Origin: RGIG5612 sp963591145
GTDB taxonomy: Bacteria > Bacillota > Clostridia > Lachnospirales > Lachnospiraceae
DNA: 64,000 bases
Assembly: GCA_963591145.1 (NCBI GenBank)
Contig: CAVARE010000042.1
Coordinates: forward strand, 9,732-73,731
Reading direction: 5' to 3'
The notes under the pieces are model-generated. The model searched no databases and was not told the origin of the DNA. It saw nothing but the letters and a program-made list of their open reading frames with translations. Position numbers and translations under genes: made by a program. This document shows positions 42,623 through 51,065 of the stretch, piece after piece (the stretch's first letter is position 1; the number at the start of each line of letters is the position of its first letter).

Positions 42623-43259
42623 TGAATATATTCCTCTTAGGGATATAGTTTTTAAGACTCTGCGTGAGGCAATTATTACAGGAGAACTGAAGCCGGGCGA
42701 GCATTTGATGGAGATCAAGCTGGCAAATGAAATGGGAGTCTCCAGAACGCCGGTGAGAGAAGCAATCAAGAAATTAGAGCAGGAAGGCATGGTCATAATG
42801 ACTGCCCGTAAGGGTGCTGAGGTAGCATCAATCAATGCTAAGGATCTGAAGGAGGTACTTGAGATCAGAAGGGCATTGGAGAGCCTGGCATGTCAGCTGG
42901 CATGTCAGCATGTGACGGACGATGATATAAAAGAGCTTGGGAACATTAATGATGAGATAAAGCAGGCAATCGTTGAGAATAATCCTGAGAAGATCGCGCA
43001 TTTGGATGTAAAATTCCATGCATATATTCTTGAAATGTCCCAGAATTCCAGACTCATAACCGAGGTCAGCCATCTGAAGGAACATGTATACAGATACAGA
43101 CGTGAATATATCGAAGATCTGAAAAATAAAAATGCCATAACTGATGAGCATGCCAAGATAATAGCAGATCTTGCAAGAAAAAATGAGAAGGGCGTCAAGA
43201 AGGACATAGAGCATCACATTGAGACCCAGGAGAAATACATTCTCAGTACGCTTAAGTGA
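42597..43259 (+). CDS. GntR family transcriptional regulator (FCD domain)
   Basis: A 220-residue regulator. The N-terminal winged helix-turn-helix spans about 12-75 (LREAIITGELKPGEHL, VSRTPVREAIKKLEQEG). The C-terminal FCD helical domain (about 85-215) has the metal-ligand pattern typical of acid-sensing regulators (D and H in DVKFHAYIL, H in the last helices). The effector is unknown. Coupling with ispE suggests co-expression; regulation of ispE is only a guess. Confidence 0.9.
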   Translation: MANLKLSFDEYIPLRDIVFKTLREAIITGELKPGEHLMEIKLANEMGVSRTPVREAIKKLEQEGMVIMTARKGAEVASINAKDLKEVLEIRRALESLACQLACQHVTDDDIKELGNINDEIKQAIVENNPEKIAHLDVKFHAYILEMSQNSRLITEVSHLKEHVYRYRREYIEDLKNKNAITDEHAKIIADLARKNEKGVKKDIEHHIETQEKYILSTLK

Positions 43260-43326
43260 TGTGGATGCTTGCATGTTGCAAATTTAGATGATAGAATGAG
43301 TCGGTTACACGGGAGGTAAATAAAAC

Positions 43327-43782
43327 ATGCCAGTTTGGACTATTATTTTATTAATTGTGCTTGCTCTTCTTATTGCAGCATTCATTGTATTGATGATCAC
43401 AGGCCGAAAGAGACAGAAGAAGCAGGAAGAACAGACAGCAGAGCTTGCTAAGGCTGCACAGACCATCAATCTGTTCATTATTGATATGAAGAAACTGAAG
43501 ATGAAGGATTCCGGGCTTCCTAAGATCGTGCAGGATTCTACACCGAAGCTTGCAAGATTATCTAAGATGCCGGTGCTCAAGGTTAAGGCCGGTAACAGGG
43601 TAATGAGTCTGGTATGCGATCCTGAAGTATATAAGACACTGCTTCCTAAGCAGGAAGTCAAGGCGAAGGTGTCTGGAATATACGTTCTTTCAGCTAAATA
43701 TATCAGAGGACCTAAGATCGAAGGCGGAGTTGAAGCTAAGAAGCAGAAGAAGGTTGACAAATTCTTAGATAAGCTCAGATAG
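43327..43782 (+). CDS. Small membrane-anchored protein of unknown function
   Basis: A 151-residue protein I do not recognise. Residues 1-26 form a membrane helix (VWTIILLIVLALLIAAFIVL), followed by a basic stop-transfer and a Gln/Glu-rich helix, then a small domain with SGIYVLSAKYIRGPKIEGG and a Lys-rich C-terminus. GGGAGG precedes the ATG. The layout suggests a tethered cytoplasmic domain. A terminator follows. Confidence 0.8.
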   Translation: MPVWTIILLIVLALLIAAFIVLMITGRKRQKKQEEQTAELAKAAQTINLFIIDMKKLKMKDSGLPKIVQDSTPKLARLSKMPVLKVKAGNRVMSLVCDPEVYKTLLPKQEVKAKVSGIYVLSAKYIRGPKIEGGVEAKKQKKVDKFLDKLR

Positions 43783-43811
43783 AAGCAAATATTAAATAAG
43801 AGTATTTATTA

Positions 43812-43859
43812 AAAGACTGCATTGTCAGTGGAATTAACCACGGCAAGCAGTCTTTTTTT
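43812..43859 (+). terminator. Terminator after the small membrane protein gene
   Basis: AAAGACTGC pairs with GCAGTCTTT, with inner TTG/CAA pairing, followed by seven T. It separates the gene from the CIRCE-controlled hsp20. Confidence 0.88.
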
Positions 43860-43894
43860 GTAACCATGAGGACACAAAATCTTCACACTAATTG

Positions 43895-43921
43895 TTAGCA
43901 CTCACTATTGACGAGTGCTAA
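43895..43921. promoter_or_regulatory. CIRCE operator (HrcA binding site)
   Basis: TTAGCACTC-N9-GAGTGCTAA is a perfect 9-9-9 CIRCE inverted repeat. The nine-base spacer contains part of the -35 hexamer of the hsp20 promoter, so HrcA binding would block RNA polymerase directly. hrcA itself is not in the window. Confidence 0.97.
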
Positions 43922-43936
43922 CAAGAGAGGTATAAT
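43908..43936 (+). promoter_or_regulatory. Promoter of hsp20, overlapping CIRCE
   Basis: -35 TTGACG (43908-43913), 17-base spacer, -10 TATAAT (43931-43936). The -35 lies inside the CIRCE element, consistent with HrcA repression. Confidence 0.85.
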
Positions 43937-44044
43937 GCAATCGTCAAAAGGAAATGAGAGTTATCCAGATGACAAGAGAAACTGATTAAAATGATTACAG
44001 CCGATCTTAAGAGACGGCGAACAGATAATAGGAGGAAATTAATT

Positions 44045-44488
44045 ATGATGACAATGCCAAGTATTTTTAACAATGATATTTTTGATACATTTATGGACGA
44101 TTTCGGATTTGCAAGACCACAGTACAAACGCCAGGCTAATCCATCAGGAATTATGAAAACTGATATTAAGGAGAGCAAGGAAGGCTTTGAACTGAAGATC
44201 GATCTTCCTGGTTATGAGAAGGAGAATATCGAAGCAACCATTAAGGATGGTTATATGACCATTAAAGCTAACGAGAAGAAGACCAACGAAGAGAAGAATG
44301 AAGAGGGCAAGGTAATCAGAAGCGAGAGATATTCTGGAACCTGCAGCAGATCCTTCTACGTAGGTGAGGAACTCACACAGCAGGATATCAAGGCCAAATT
44401 TACAAATGGCGTGCTGACAGTATTCGTTCCTAAGAAGGAGGCTCAGCCTAAGGTAGATGAAGAGAAATTCATAGCTATCGAGGGCTAA
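44045..44488 (+). CDS. Hsp20/alpha-crystallin family small heat shock protein
   Basis: A 147-residue ATP-independent chaperone. The alpha-crystallin domain spans about residues 38-135: TDIKESKEGFELKIDLPGYEKENI, SERYSGTCSRSFYVGEEL and the GVLTVFVPKKE signature. The short N-terminus starts MMTMPSIFNNDIFDTFMDDF. I chose the ATG at 44045, nine bases after GGAGG; an in-frame ATG at 43991 has no ribosome site. HrcA/CIRCE regulation is visible upstream. Confidence 0.95.
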   Translation: MMTMPSIFNNDIFDTFMDDFGFARPQYKRQANPSGIMKTDIKESKEGFELKIDLPGYEKENIEATIKDGYMTIKANEKKTNEEKNEEGKVIRSERYSGTCSRSFYVGEELTQQDIKAKFTNGVLTVFVPKKEAQPKVDEEKFIAIEG

Positions 44489-44534
44489 ATAGCGAAATAG
44501 ATAATTGGACGGCATAGCCGACAGTTGTTTGAAG

Positions 44535-44574
44535 GAAGCGGGAATGTTCGTCATGAACTTCCCGCTTCATCTTT
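44535..44574 (+). terminator. Terminator after hsp20
   Basis: GAAGCGGGAAgttc-type arms (GAAGCGGGAA at 44535-44544 with TTCCCGCTTC at 44559-44568) enclose a 14-base loop, followed by ATCTTTAAAA. Confidence 0.8.
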
Positions 44575-44602
44575 AAAACGGGCGGATCATGGATGCACTG
44601 CT

Positions 44603-44638
44603 GAATTGCTTTGCGCCGTCCCGTCGCATAAGCAATCC
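44603..44638. repeat. Hairpin with CCGTCCC loop, possible repeat-family relative
   Basis: GAATTGCTTTGCG and CGCATAAGCAATCC form an imperfect stem around CCGTCCCGT. The loop GCCGTCCCG resembles that of the hairpin at 47600. It lies in the leader of the DnaJ-like gene. Confidence 0.5.
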
Positions 44639-44695
44639 GGTTGCATATAGCGTCAAGTGTGACGGATTGTTTAAAAAGTACAGGAGGTTTTGCAT

Positions 44696-45688
44696 ATGGA
44701 TAGAAATTTGTATGATGTCCTGGGTGTAAAGAAAGATGCCGATGCCAAAACCATTAAGAGCGCGTACAGGAAATTAGCTAAGAAATATCATCCGGATACG
44801 AATCCGGATAATAAGGAAGCTGAAAGGAAATTTAAAGAAGTATCGGAGGCTTACGAGATCCTCTCGGATGAAAAGAAGAGGAAGCTATATGATAAATTTG
44901 GCAAGGCTGCATTTGACGGAAGCATGGGACCCGATCCTGAGAAGACTTATCAGCAGGGCGCATGGAACAGCAGCTCTGGCAATGGCAATTGGAATGGAAA
45001 CGGCCAGTATTCAAATGGAACCTATCATTATTATCAGGGAGATCCTGATGATATTTTAAAGAACATATTCGGAGGCGGATTTGGATTTGACGGATTCGGA
45101 TTCGGCAAAGAGCCGTTTGGCAGAAAGACTTCAAGCCGAAGGAAAGGCCGTACATTTGACGAAGGCTTCTACGAAGAGCCGAAGGCGGCTGATTATACCA
45201 GCGAGATAGATATAACCTTTAAGGAGGCGGCGCTGGGCTGCGAGAAGGTTTTGAATTTTAATAATGCGGAGGTAGGTTCTCTGTCAGTTAAGATCCCGGC
45301 TGGAATCGATGAAGGTCAGAGCATCCGTCTGAAGGGCAAGGGTCAGAAAGGCGCCAATGGCATAAATGGCGATCTGATGCTTAAGGTTCATATTCTGGAC
45401 GATAGGAATTATTCGAGAAAGGGTAACGACGTCTATATCACACAGAATATTCCATTTAAGACCGCGGCATTGGGCGGCGAGGCTACATTTGAGACATTAT
45501 ACGGTCCCGTCAAATGCAATGTTCCTGCAGGTACTCAGGCAGGAGCTAAGATAAGGCTGAAGAAAAAAGGCATAGTCTCGCTTAAAAATAAGGCAAATTA
45601 TGGCGATGAGTATGTAATTATCCAGATTAAGGTTCCTAGAAATCTTACACCTGAACAGAAAGAAATAATAAGGCAGCTCCCTGCGTAA
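44696..45688 (+). CDS. DnaJ-like co-chaperone (CbpA type)
   Basis: A 330-residue J-domain protein. The J domain (1-70) has the HPD motif in KKYHPDTNP. A Gly/Asn-rich and Phe-rich linker follows to about 150. The C-terminal peptide-binding domains have VKIPAGIDEGQSIRLKGKGQ and CNVPAGTQAGAKIRLKKKG. The zinc-finger domain of DnaJ is absent, which marks the CbpA type. AGGAGG precedes the ATG at 44696. The stop codon sits in the loop of the terminator at 45671. Confidence 0.93.
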   Translation: MDRNLYDVLGVKKDADAKTIKSAYRKLAKKYHPDTNPDNKEAERKFKEVSEAYEILSDEKKRKLYDKFGKAAFDGSMGPDPEKTYQQGAWNSSSGNGNWNGNGQYSNGTYHYYQGDPDDILKNIFGGGFGFDGFGFGKEPFGRKTSSRRKGRTFDEGFYEEPKAADYTSEIDITFKEAALGCEKVLNFNNAEVGSLSVKIPAGIDEGQSIRLKGKGQKGANGINGDLMLKVHILDDRNYSRKGNDVYITQNIPFKTAALGGEATFETLYGPVKCNVPAGTQAGAKIRLKKKGIVSLKNKANYGDEYVIIQIKVPRNLTPEQKEIIRQLPA

Positions 45689-45698
45689 GGGGCTGCCT
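45671..45698 (+). terminator. Terminator overlapping the end of the DnaJ-like gene
   Basis: AGGCAGCTCC pairs with GGGGCTGCCT around CTGCGTAA; the stop codon TAA is in the loop, so the 5' arm is coding sequence. AAGTTTATATAA follows. Confidence 0.7.
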
Positions 45699-45791
45699 AA
45701 GTTTATATAATGGTAACTATTTAGAATCACATTACAGAAAACATGCCGCAAATAGCAATCATGCCATGGATAAAGAATCCGGCAAATATTT

Positions 45792-46724
45792 TTACAATAC
45801 CTTCTGTGTTACGGTATCAATGTCGAGATTAAGTACATTTGATGCAAATGCGCGGAAGCTGTCTGGTACGTCGGAGACGAAGAACTGATGGTCTGACGGC
45901 TGCGCAGGTGTATCAGATGCTATGCCATGTTCGGCCAATAATGCCTTAAGAGCTATAGCTGTAGTATATGCAGGATTTACCAGCTTAATTGATTTCGCTG
46001 CAGAATTCTGATGAACTGCATCACATTGCTGTAAGGAAACTGCCTGAACCGGTTTGCCATTGACTGCTTCTCTATGAACGGATTTGCTGCTGTAATCTGC
46101 TGCATCTGCATATGTTCCGCCTATCTCCCGGGCAATAACCGTGCGAATCAGCGGATAGTGAGTACAGCCCAGCACCAGGGTATCAATATCATTTTCCTCA
46201 ATCATATCATCCAGATATCTATGAATCATCTCGACAGTTACATTGTCATCCAGCATGCCTTCCTCAACGAGCGGACAGAATAAAGGGCAGGCCTTGCCGA
46301 ATACCTGGGCGGATGGCATGATCTCCTTTATATATCTGTCATATAATCCGCTGGCGATAGTGCCTACCGTGCCTATAACGCCGATCCTGCCTGATACTGT
46401 AGCATGAACTGCAGCATCAGCCCCAGGCTTCACAACTCCGATTACGGGAATATCCGTGGTGGCCTGTACTGCGTCGAGGGCCATGGCGGATGCAGTATTG
46501 CATGCGATAACGATGGCCTTAACGTGCCGCGAAATTAAAAATTCGCTGATCTGTTTCGAATATCTGATAATAGTTTCAGGAGACTTATTGCCATATGGAA
46601 CTCTGGCTGTGTCTCCGAAATATATGATTTTTTCATTTGGAAGATTCCTGAAGATCTCTCTTGCGACAGTCAGACCGCCGACGCCGGAATCAAATACACC
46701 TATCGGTAAATTTTTAGTATCCAT
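45792..46724 (-). CDS. murI: glutamate racemase
   Basis: MurI makes D-glutamate for peptidoglycan. The 310-residue product has PIGVFDSGVGGLTVARE, YFGDTARVPYG and the two catalytic Cys motifs VIACNTASA and LGCTHYPL. It is about 40 residues longer than usual because of an insert near 215-255 (GKPVQAVSLQQCDAVHQNSA). It starts three bases after plsC and is probably co-transcribed with it. Confidence 0.95.
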   Translation of the reverse strand: MDTKNLPIGVFDSGVGGLTVAREIFRNLPNEKIIYFGDTARVPYGNKSPETIIRYSKQISEFLISRHVKAIVIACNTASAMALDAVQATTDIPVIGVVKPGADAAVHATVSGRIGVIGTVGTIASGLYDRYIKEIMPSAQVFGKACPLFCPLVEEGMLDDNVTVEMIHRYLDDMIEENDIDTLVLGCTHYPLIRTVIAREIGGTYADAADYSSKSVHREAVNGKPVQAVSLQQCDAVHQNSAAKSIKLVNPAYTTAIALKALLAEHGIASDTPAQPSDHQFFVSDVPDSFRAFASNVLNLDIDTVTQKVL

Positions 46725-46727
46725 GTA

Positions 46728-47468
46728 TTAAATAACCTCTGAAGCATTCTGCTTCATATGTTCCTGAATTACATTCTTGACTCTGTCAGGCAGGTCACTT
46801 ATCTCCTGCTGAGTTAATGACTTCGTCTCGATCGGCTCACAGAATTCTATAACCGCGCGATGCGGCTTAAAAAATGGCTTGTGGTCGTCAAATATATCGC
46901 CGGTTCCGTTAATTGCAACAGGGATGATGCGCACACCGGCCTTGGTTGCGATCTTAAATGTTCCGTTGTGAAATGGAAGAAGCTCCCCCTCTGTACGGCT
47001 TCGGGTTCCTTCAGGATAAACCAGCATCGAGATGCCGTTTTTGAGATGATCGACACACTGGAGCACGCATTTGAGACCCTGACGATGATCCTTTCTATCC
47101 AAAAGGACACTGTATACAGAAGTAATCCACCAGCTAATGAGGGGATAAGACTTGAGTTCGATCTTCGCAAGAGCGCCTGTGAGTCCCTTGAAAGCTGGAT
47201 ATATAAGGATTACATCAAAAAGGCTCCTGTGATTAGAAACAAATACTACTGCATCGCCGTCCTCCGGCAGGTATTCGAGGCCCTTATACAGAGCTCTCGC
47301 GCCGACGGAGAAGGCCCAGAATCTAAATCCCAGCTGCACAAATCTCAGAGCAAACCGGTCGCCCTTCTTTTTATTGAATTTTCTGACTATTAAGTAGTAA
47401 GGGTAAGCAAATATACTGGCAATAGCGATAATGATCGTAGCTATTGCAAAAAATATCAAGTAAATCAT
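46728..47468 (-). CDS. plsC: 1-acyl-sn-glycerol-3-phosphate acyltransferase
   Basis: PlsC adds the second fatty acid to lysophosphatidic acid. The 246-residue protein has an N-terminal membrane helix (about 1-25), the catalytic NHRSLFD (NHxxxxD), the substrate-binding YPEGTRSR and VIPVAINGTGD. The promoter -10 lies only nine bases before the ATG and no ribosome site is seen, so the transcript may be nearly leaderless. murI follows. Confidence 0.92.
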   Translation of the reverse strand: MIYLIFFAIATIIIAIASIFAYPYYLIVRKFNKKKGDRFALRFVQLGFRFWAFSVGARALYKGLEYLPEDGDAVVFVSNHRSLFDVILIYPAFKGLTGALAKIELKSYPLISWWITSVYSVLLDRKDHRQGLKCVLQCVDHLKNGISMLVYPEGTRSRTEGELLPFHNGTFKIATKAGVRIIPVAINGTGDIFDDHKPFFKPHRAVIEFCEPIETKSLTQQEISDLPDRVKNVIQEHMKQNASEVI

Positions 47469-47477
47469 AACGGAAGC

Positions 47478-47506
47478 ATTTTAGCATCAGACAAATGCAT
47501 GTGCAA
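47478..47506 (-). promoter_or_regulatory. Promoter of plsC-murI
   Basis: On the minus strand, -35 TTGCAC (47501-47506), 17-base spacer, -10 TAAAAT (47478-47483). The -10 ends nine bases before the plsC ATG. Confidence 0.65.
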
Positions 47507-47537
47507 GAACTAACTGGGCATCCCGCGCTGCCAGGTC

Positions 47538-47565
47538 TTGAGAAAACTTTATCTTATGGTATAAT
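47538..47565 (+). promoter_or_regulatory. Promoter of ileS
   Basis: -35 TTGAGA (47538-47543), 16-base spacer, -10 TATAAT (47560-47565). The leader of about 145 bases contains two hairpins but no T-box signature. Confidence 0.7.
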
Positions 47566-47599
47566 CACAGTTACGTTTTAACCGTAATAAATTCAACTG

Positions 47600-47632
47600 G
47601 GCAGCTCTGCGCCGTCCCGGCGCAGGGCTGCC
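47600..47632. repeat. GC-rich hairpin with CCGTCCC-type loop in the ileS leader
   Basis: GGCAGCTCTGCGCCG and CGGCGCAGGGCTGCC form a strong stem. Its loop region GCCGTCCCGGC resembles the end of the full dispersed copy at 2577 (GCGCCATCCCGGC). No T-run follows. Confidence 0.65.
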
Positions 47633-47716
47633 AACTTTCATACTTGTATATGTCAAATGATCGACATGATATTTAACTCCGAAGTGACGAGAAAGCTTCG
47701 GGGAGAGGAGGATAAA

Positions 47717-50700
47717 TTGTACGAGAAAGTTTTTACGGACTTAAATTTCACTGAGAGAGAGAAGAAGGTCGAGCAGTTCTGGAAGGACAAGGAGATCTTC
47801 GAGCAGAGCATGAAGCAGCGAGCCGGCTGCCCGCAGTACATGTTCTATGACGGACCACCGACGGCTAATGGCAAGCCTCATATCGGACACGTTCTGACAC
47901 GTGTTATCAAGGATCTTATTCCGAGATACTGGACCATGAAGGGCTACGAGGTTCCTAGAAAGGCAGGATGGGATACACACGGACTTCCTGTTGAGATCGA
48001 GGTTGAGAAGTTATTGAACCTGGATGGCAAGGAGCAGATCGAGCAGTACGGTATCGATCCATTTATTCAGAAATGTAAAGAAAGCGTATGGAAATACAAA
48101 GGAATGTGGGAAGACTTCAGCAGCACGGTTGGATTCTGGGCTGACATGGAGCATCCTTATGTTACATACGAGAATGATTATATAGAATCAGAGTGGTGGT
48201 CACTCAAACAGATCTGGGAGAAAGGTCTCTTATATAAAGGATATAAGATCGTTCCTTACTGCCCGAGATGCGGCACCCCTCTGTCCAGTCACGAGGTTGC
48301 TCAGGGTTATAAGGATGTTAAGGAGAGAACAGCCATCGCCAAGTTCAAGGTATCCGGCGAGAATGCATATTTCCTGGCATGGACCACAACACCATGGACA
48401 CTGCCATCTAACGTGGCACTCTGCGTAAATCCTAATGAGACCTATGTTAAGGTTCAGCAGGGAGATGAGTTCTACTATATGGCAGAGGCTCTTCTTAATA
48501 AGGTTCTGGGCGAGGATTATACTATCATCAAGAAGTACAAGGGTTCAGACCTTGAGTATAAGGAATACCATCCGCTTCTTGACTGCGTAGATTATTCTAA
48601 TGTTAAGGGCAAATGTCACTACATTGTCTGCGACAGCTACGTAACCATGGATGATGGTACCGGTATCGTTCATATCGCGCCTGCATTTGGTGAAGACGAC
48701 TCACGTGTAGGCAAGAAATATAATTTGCCATTTGTTCAATATGTTGATAGCAAGGGCTGCATGACCAAGGAGACACCTTGGGAGGGAGTATTTGTCAAGA
48801 AGGCAGATCCTCTCGTACTCGAGGAGTTAAAGAGCAAGAACCGTCTGTTCTCAGCACCTATGATGGAGCATAGCTATCCATTCTGCTGGAGATGCGATAC
48901 ACCGCTTATCTACTATGCCCGTGAGAGCTGGTTTATCAAGATGACGGCGGTTAAGGATGATCTGGTTCGCAACAATAATACTGTTAACTGGATTCCTGAT
49001 TCTATCGGTAAGGGCCGTTTCGGCAGCTGGCTGGAGAATGTTCAGGACTGGGGTCTGAGCCGTAACCGTTATTGGGGAACTCCTCTTAATATCTGGGAGT
49101 GCGAATGCGGCAAGCAGCACAGTATCGGAAGCATCGAAGAGCTAAAGAGCATGTCTCCGAATTGCCCTGATGATATTGAGCTTCACAGGCCATATATTGA
49201 TGAGGTTACGATTACCTGCCCTGACTGCGGCAAGCAGATGCACAGAGTTCCTGAGGTTATCGACTGCTGGTATGATTCAGGTTCGATGCCATTTGCACAG
49301 TATCATTATCCGTTCGAGAATCAGGAACTGTTCAAGGCTCATTTCCCTGCAGACTTCATCTCAGAGGCTGTTGACCAGACCAGAGGATGGTTCTATTCAT
49401 TGATGGCTATCTCAACCCTGGTATTTAATCAGGCTCCTTATAAGAATGTTATCGTTCTGGGCCATGTTATGGACAAGGATGGTAAGAAGATGAGTAAGTC
49501 CAAGGGCAATGCGGTTGACCCATTTGACGCACTCGAAAAATACGGCGCAGATGCCATCAGATGGTACTTCTACACCAACTCGGCGCCATGGCTTCCATCG
49601 AGATTCTACGGCGATGCAGTTATGGAAGGCCAGCGTAAGTTCTTAGGAACACTGTGGAATACATATGCATTCTATGTTCTGTATGCCAATATTGATAACT
49701 TCAGCCCGGCTAATTACAAGTTAGAGCCTGAGAAGCTCCCTGTAATGGATCGCTGGATTCTGTCTAAACTCAATACAGTTGTTAAGACTGTTGACGAATG
49801 CATGCAGAATTACAAGATCCCTGAGTCATGCCGCGCGCTGCAGGAGTTTGTGGATGACCTGAGCAACTGGTATGTTCGCCGCAGCCGTGAAAGATTCTGG
49901 GCTAAGGGCATGGAGCAGGATAAGATTAATGCTTACATGACTCTGTATACCAGCCTTGTTACACTGTGTAAGACAGCAGCGCCATTTATTCCATTTATGA
50001 CTGAGGACATTTACCAGAATCTGGTAGTGAGGGACTTCCCGAACGAGCCTGAGAGCATACATCTGGCAGACTTCCCGACAGTGGATGAGTCACTCATTGA
50101 TACAGAGCTTGAGGCAAATATGGACCACGTCCTTGAGGTTGTTGTAATGGGACGTGCCTGCAGAAATGCTTCGAATGTTAAGAACCGTCAGCCATTGGCA
50201 TGCATGTATATCAAAGCTCCGTGGGAGATGAATTCTTATTATACAGACATTGTCGCAGACGAGCTTAATGTTAAGAAGGTTGAGATGAGAGACGATGTAA
50301 GAGACTTCTCGTCATATTCCTTCAAGCCGCAGCTTAAGACTGTAGGACCTAAGTTCGGCAAGCAGGTAGGAGAGATCAGAAATGCTCTGGCTTCCCTGGA
50401 TGGCAATGCAGCAATGGATGAGATCAATGCAACGGGTCAGCTGAAGCTTAATCTGGCAAATGGAGAGGCGGTACTCGATAAGGATGATCTCTTAATTGAA
50501 ACAGCGCAGGTTGAAGGCTATGAGTCAATGAGCGATTATGGCATCACAGTTGTTCTTGATCTTCATCTTACAGATGCGCTGATTGAAGAGGGATTCATCA
50601 GAGAGATTGTTTCTAAGATCCAGACTATGCGTAAGGAAGCAGGATTTGAGGTAATGGATATGATCACCATCTACCTTAATGGCAATGATAAACTGGAACA

Positions 50701-50836
50701 GCTGGTTTCTGACAAGAAGGATATGCTTCTTACTGATGTTATGGCAACAGAGGTTGTTACAGGTCAGGCTGACGGATATACCAAGGAATGGGATATCAAC
50801 GGCGAGAAGGTAACAATCGGAGTTAAGAAGAATTAA
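47717..50836 (+). CDS. ileS: isoleucyl-tRNA synthetase
   Basis: A class I aminoacyl-tRNA synthetase of about 1039 residues. ATP motifs are PHIGH (HIGH) near residues 53-57 and KKMSKSKG (KMSKS). The editing domain has WTTTPWTLPSNVALC and DDGTGIVHIAPAFGEDD; zinc-type Cys pairs are CECGKQH and CPDCGKQ. Its opening and DGPPTANGKPHIGH motif match the longer, eukaryote-like type common in Clostridia. The start is TTG at 47717, five bases after GAGAGGAGG; an ATG at 47657 lacks a ribosome site. Confidence 0.95.
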   Translation: MYEKVFTDLNFTEREKKVEQFWKDKEIFEQSMKQRAGCPQYMFYDGPPTANGKPHIGHVLTRVIKDLIPRYWTMKGYEVPRKAGWDTHGLPVEIEVEKLLNLDGKEQIEQYGIDPFIQKCKESVWKYKGMWEDFSSTVGFWADMEHPYVTYENDYIESEWWSLKQIWEKGLLYKGYKIVPYCPRCGTPLSSHEVAQGYKDVKERTAIAKFKVSGENAYFLAWTTTPWTLPSNVALCVNPNETYVKVQQGDEFYYMAEALLNKVLGEDYTIIKKYKGSDLEYKEYHPLLDCVDYSNVKGKCHYIVCDSYVTMDDGTGIVHIAPAFGEDDSRVGKKYNLPFVQYVDSKGCMTKETPWEGVFVKKADPLVLEELKSKNRLFSAPMMEHSYPFCWRCDTPLIYYARESWFIKMTAVKDDLVRNNNTVNWIPDSIGKGRFGSWLENVQDWGLSRNRYWGTPLNIWECECGKQHSIGSIEELKSMSPNCPDDIELHRPYIDEVTITCPDCGKQMHRVPEVIDCWYDSGSMPFAQYHYPFENQELFKAHFPADFISEAVDQTRGWFYSLMAISTLVFNQAPYKNVIVLGHVMDKDGKKMSKSKGNAVDPFDALEKYGADAIRWYFYTNSAPWLPSRFYGDAVMEGQRKFLGTLWNTYAFYVLYANIDNFSPANYKLEPEKLPVMDRWILSKLNTVVKTVDECMQNYKIPESCRALQEFVDDLSNWYVRRSRERFWAKGMEQDKINAYMTLYTSLVTLCKTAAPFIPFMTEDIYQNLVVRDFPNEPESIHLADFPTVDESLIDTELEANMDHVLEVVVMGRACRNASNVKNRQPLACMYIKAPWEMNSYYTDIVADELNVKKVEMRDDVRDFSSYSFKPQLKTVGPKFGKQVGEIRNALASLDGNAAMDEINATGQLKLNLANGEAVLDKDDLLIETAQVEGYESMSDYGITVVLDLHLTDALIEEGFIREIVSKIQTMRKEAGFEVMDMITIYLNGNDKLEQLVSDKKDMLLTDVMATEVVTGQADGYTKEWDINGEKVTIGVKKN

Positions 50837-50858
50837 ATTAAGTATAAATATCTGAGAG

Positions 50859-50905
50859 AAGGAGGGATTCACGATTGCTTGTGAATCCCTCCTTTGACGT
50901 TTTAT
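50859..50905 (+). terminator. Terminator after ileS
   Basis: AAGGAGGGATTCAC pairs with GTGAATCCCTCCTT around GATTGCTT, followed by TGACGTTTTATT. Confidence 0.85.
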
Positions 50906-50930
50906 TGTGTTAAACTTAATTTGTGAGGCC

Positions 50931-51046
50931 TGTTATGTCATGAGTATAGTTATGGATTGCCCGGCACGCGTGCAGCAACTGCTTAAAATTGCCAGCGAGG
51001 AAGCTGCCATGCAGCTGACTGTGATGACTCCGACATAACAGGTAAA
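50931..51046. repeat. Inverted repeat between ileS and the LytTR gene
   Basis: CCTGTTATGTC near 50931 and GACATAACAGG near 51034-51044 are inverted copies about 95 bases apart. The region between contains GCCAGCGAGGAAGCTGCC and several small stems; it could be a structured RNA or a mobile remnant. No coding potential is evident. Confidence 0.5.
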
Positions 51047-51065
51047 AAGGCTTGAAAGCCACCGT

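Noticed and set aside
47566..47716. T-box riboswitch before ileS
   Set aside because: No AGGGTGGNACCGCG antiterminator motif, no specifier stem and no terminator were visible.
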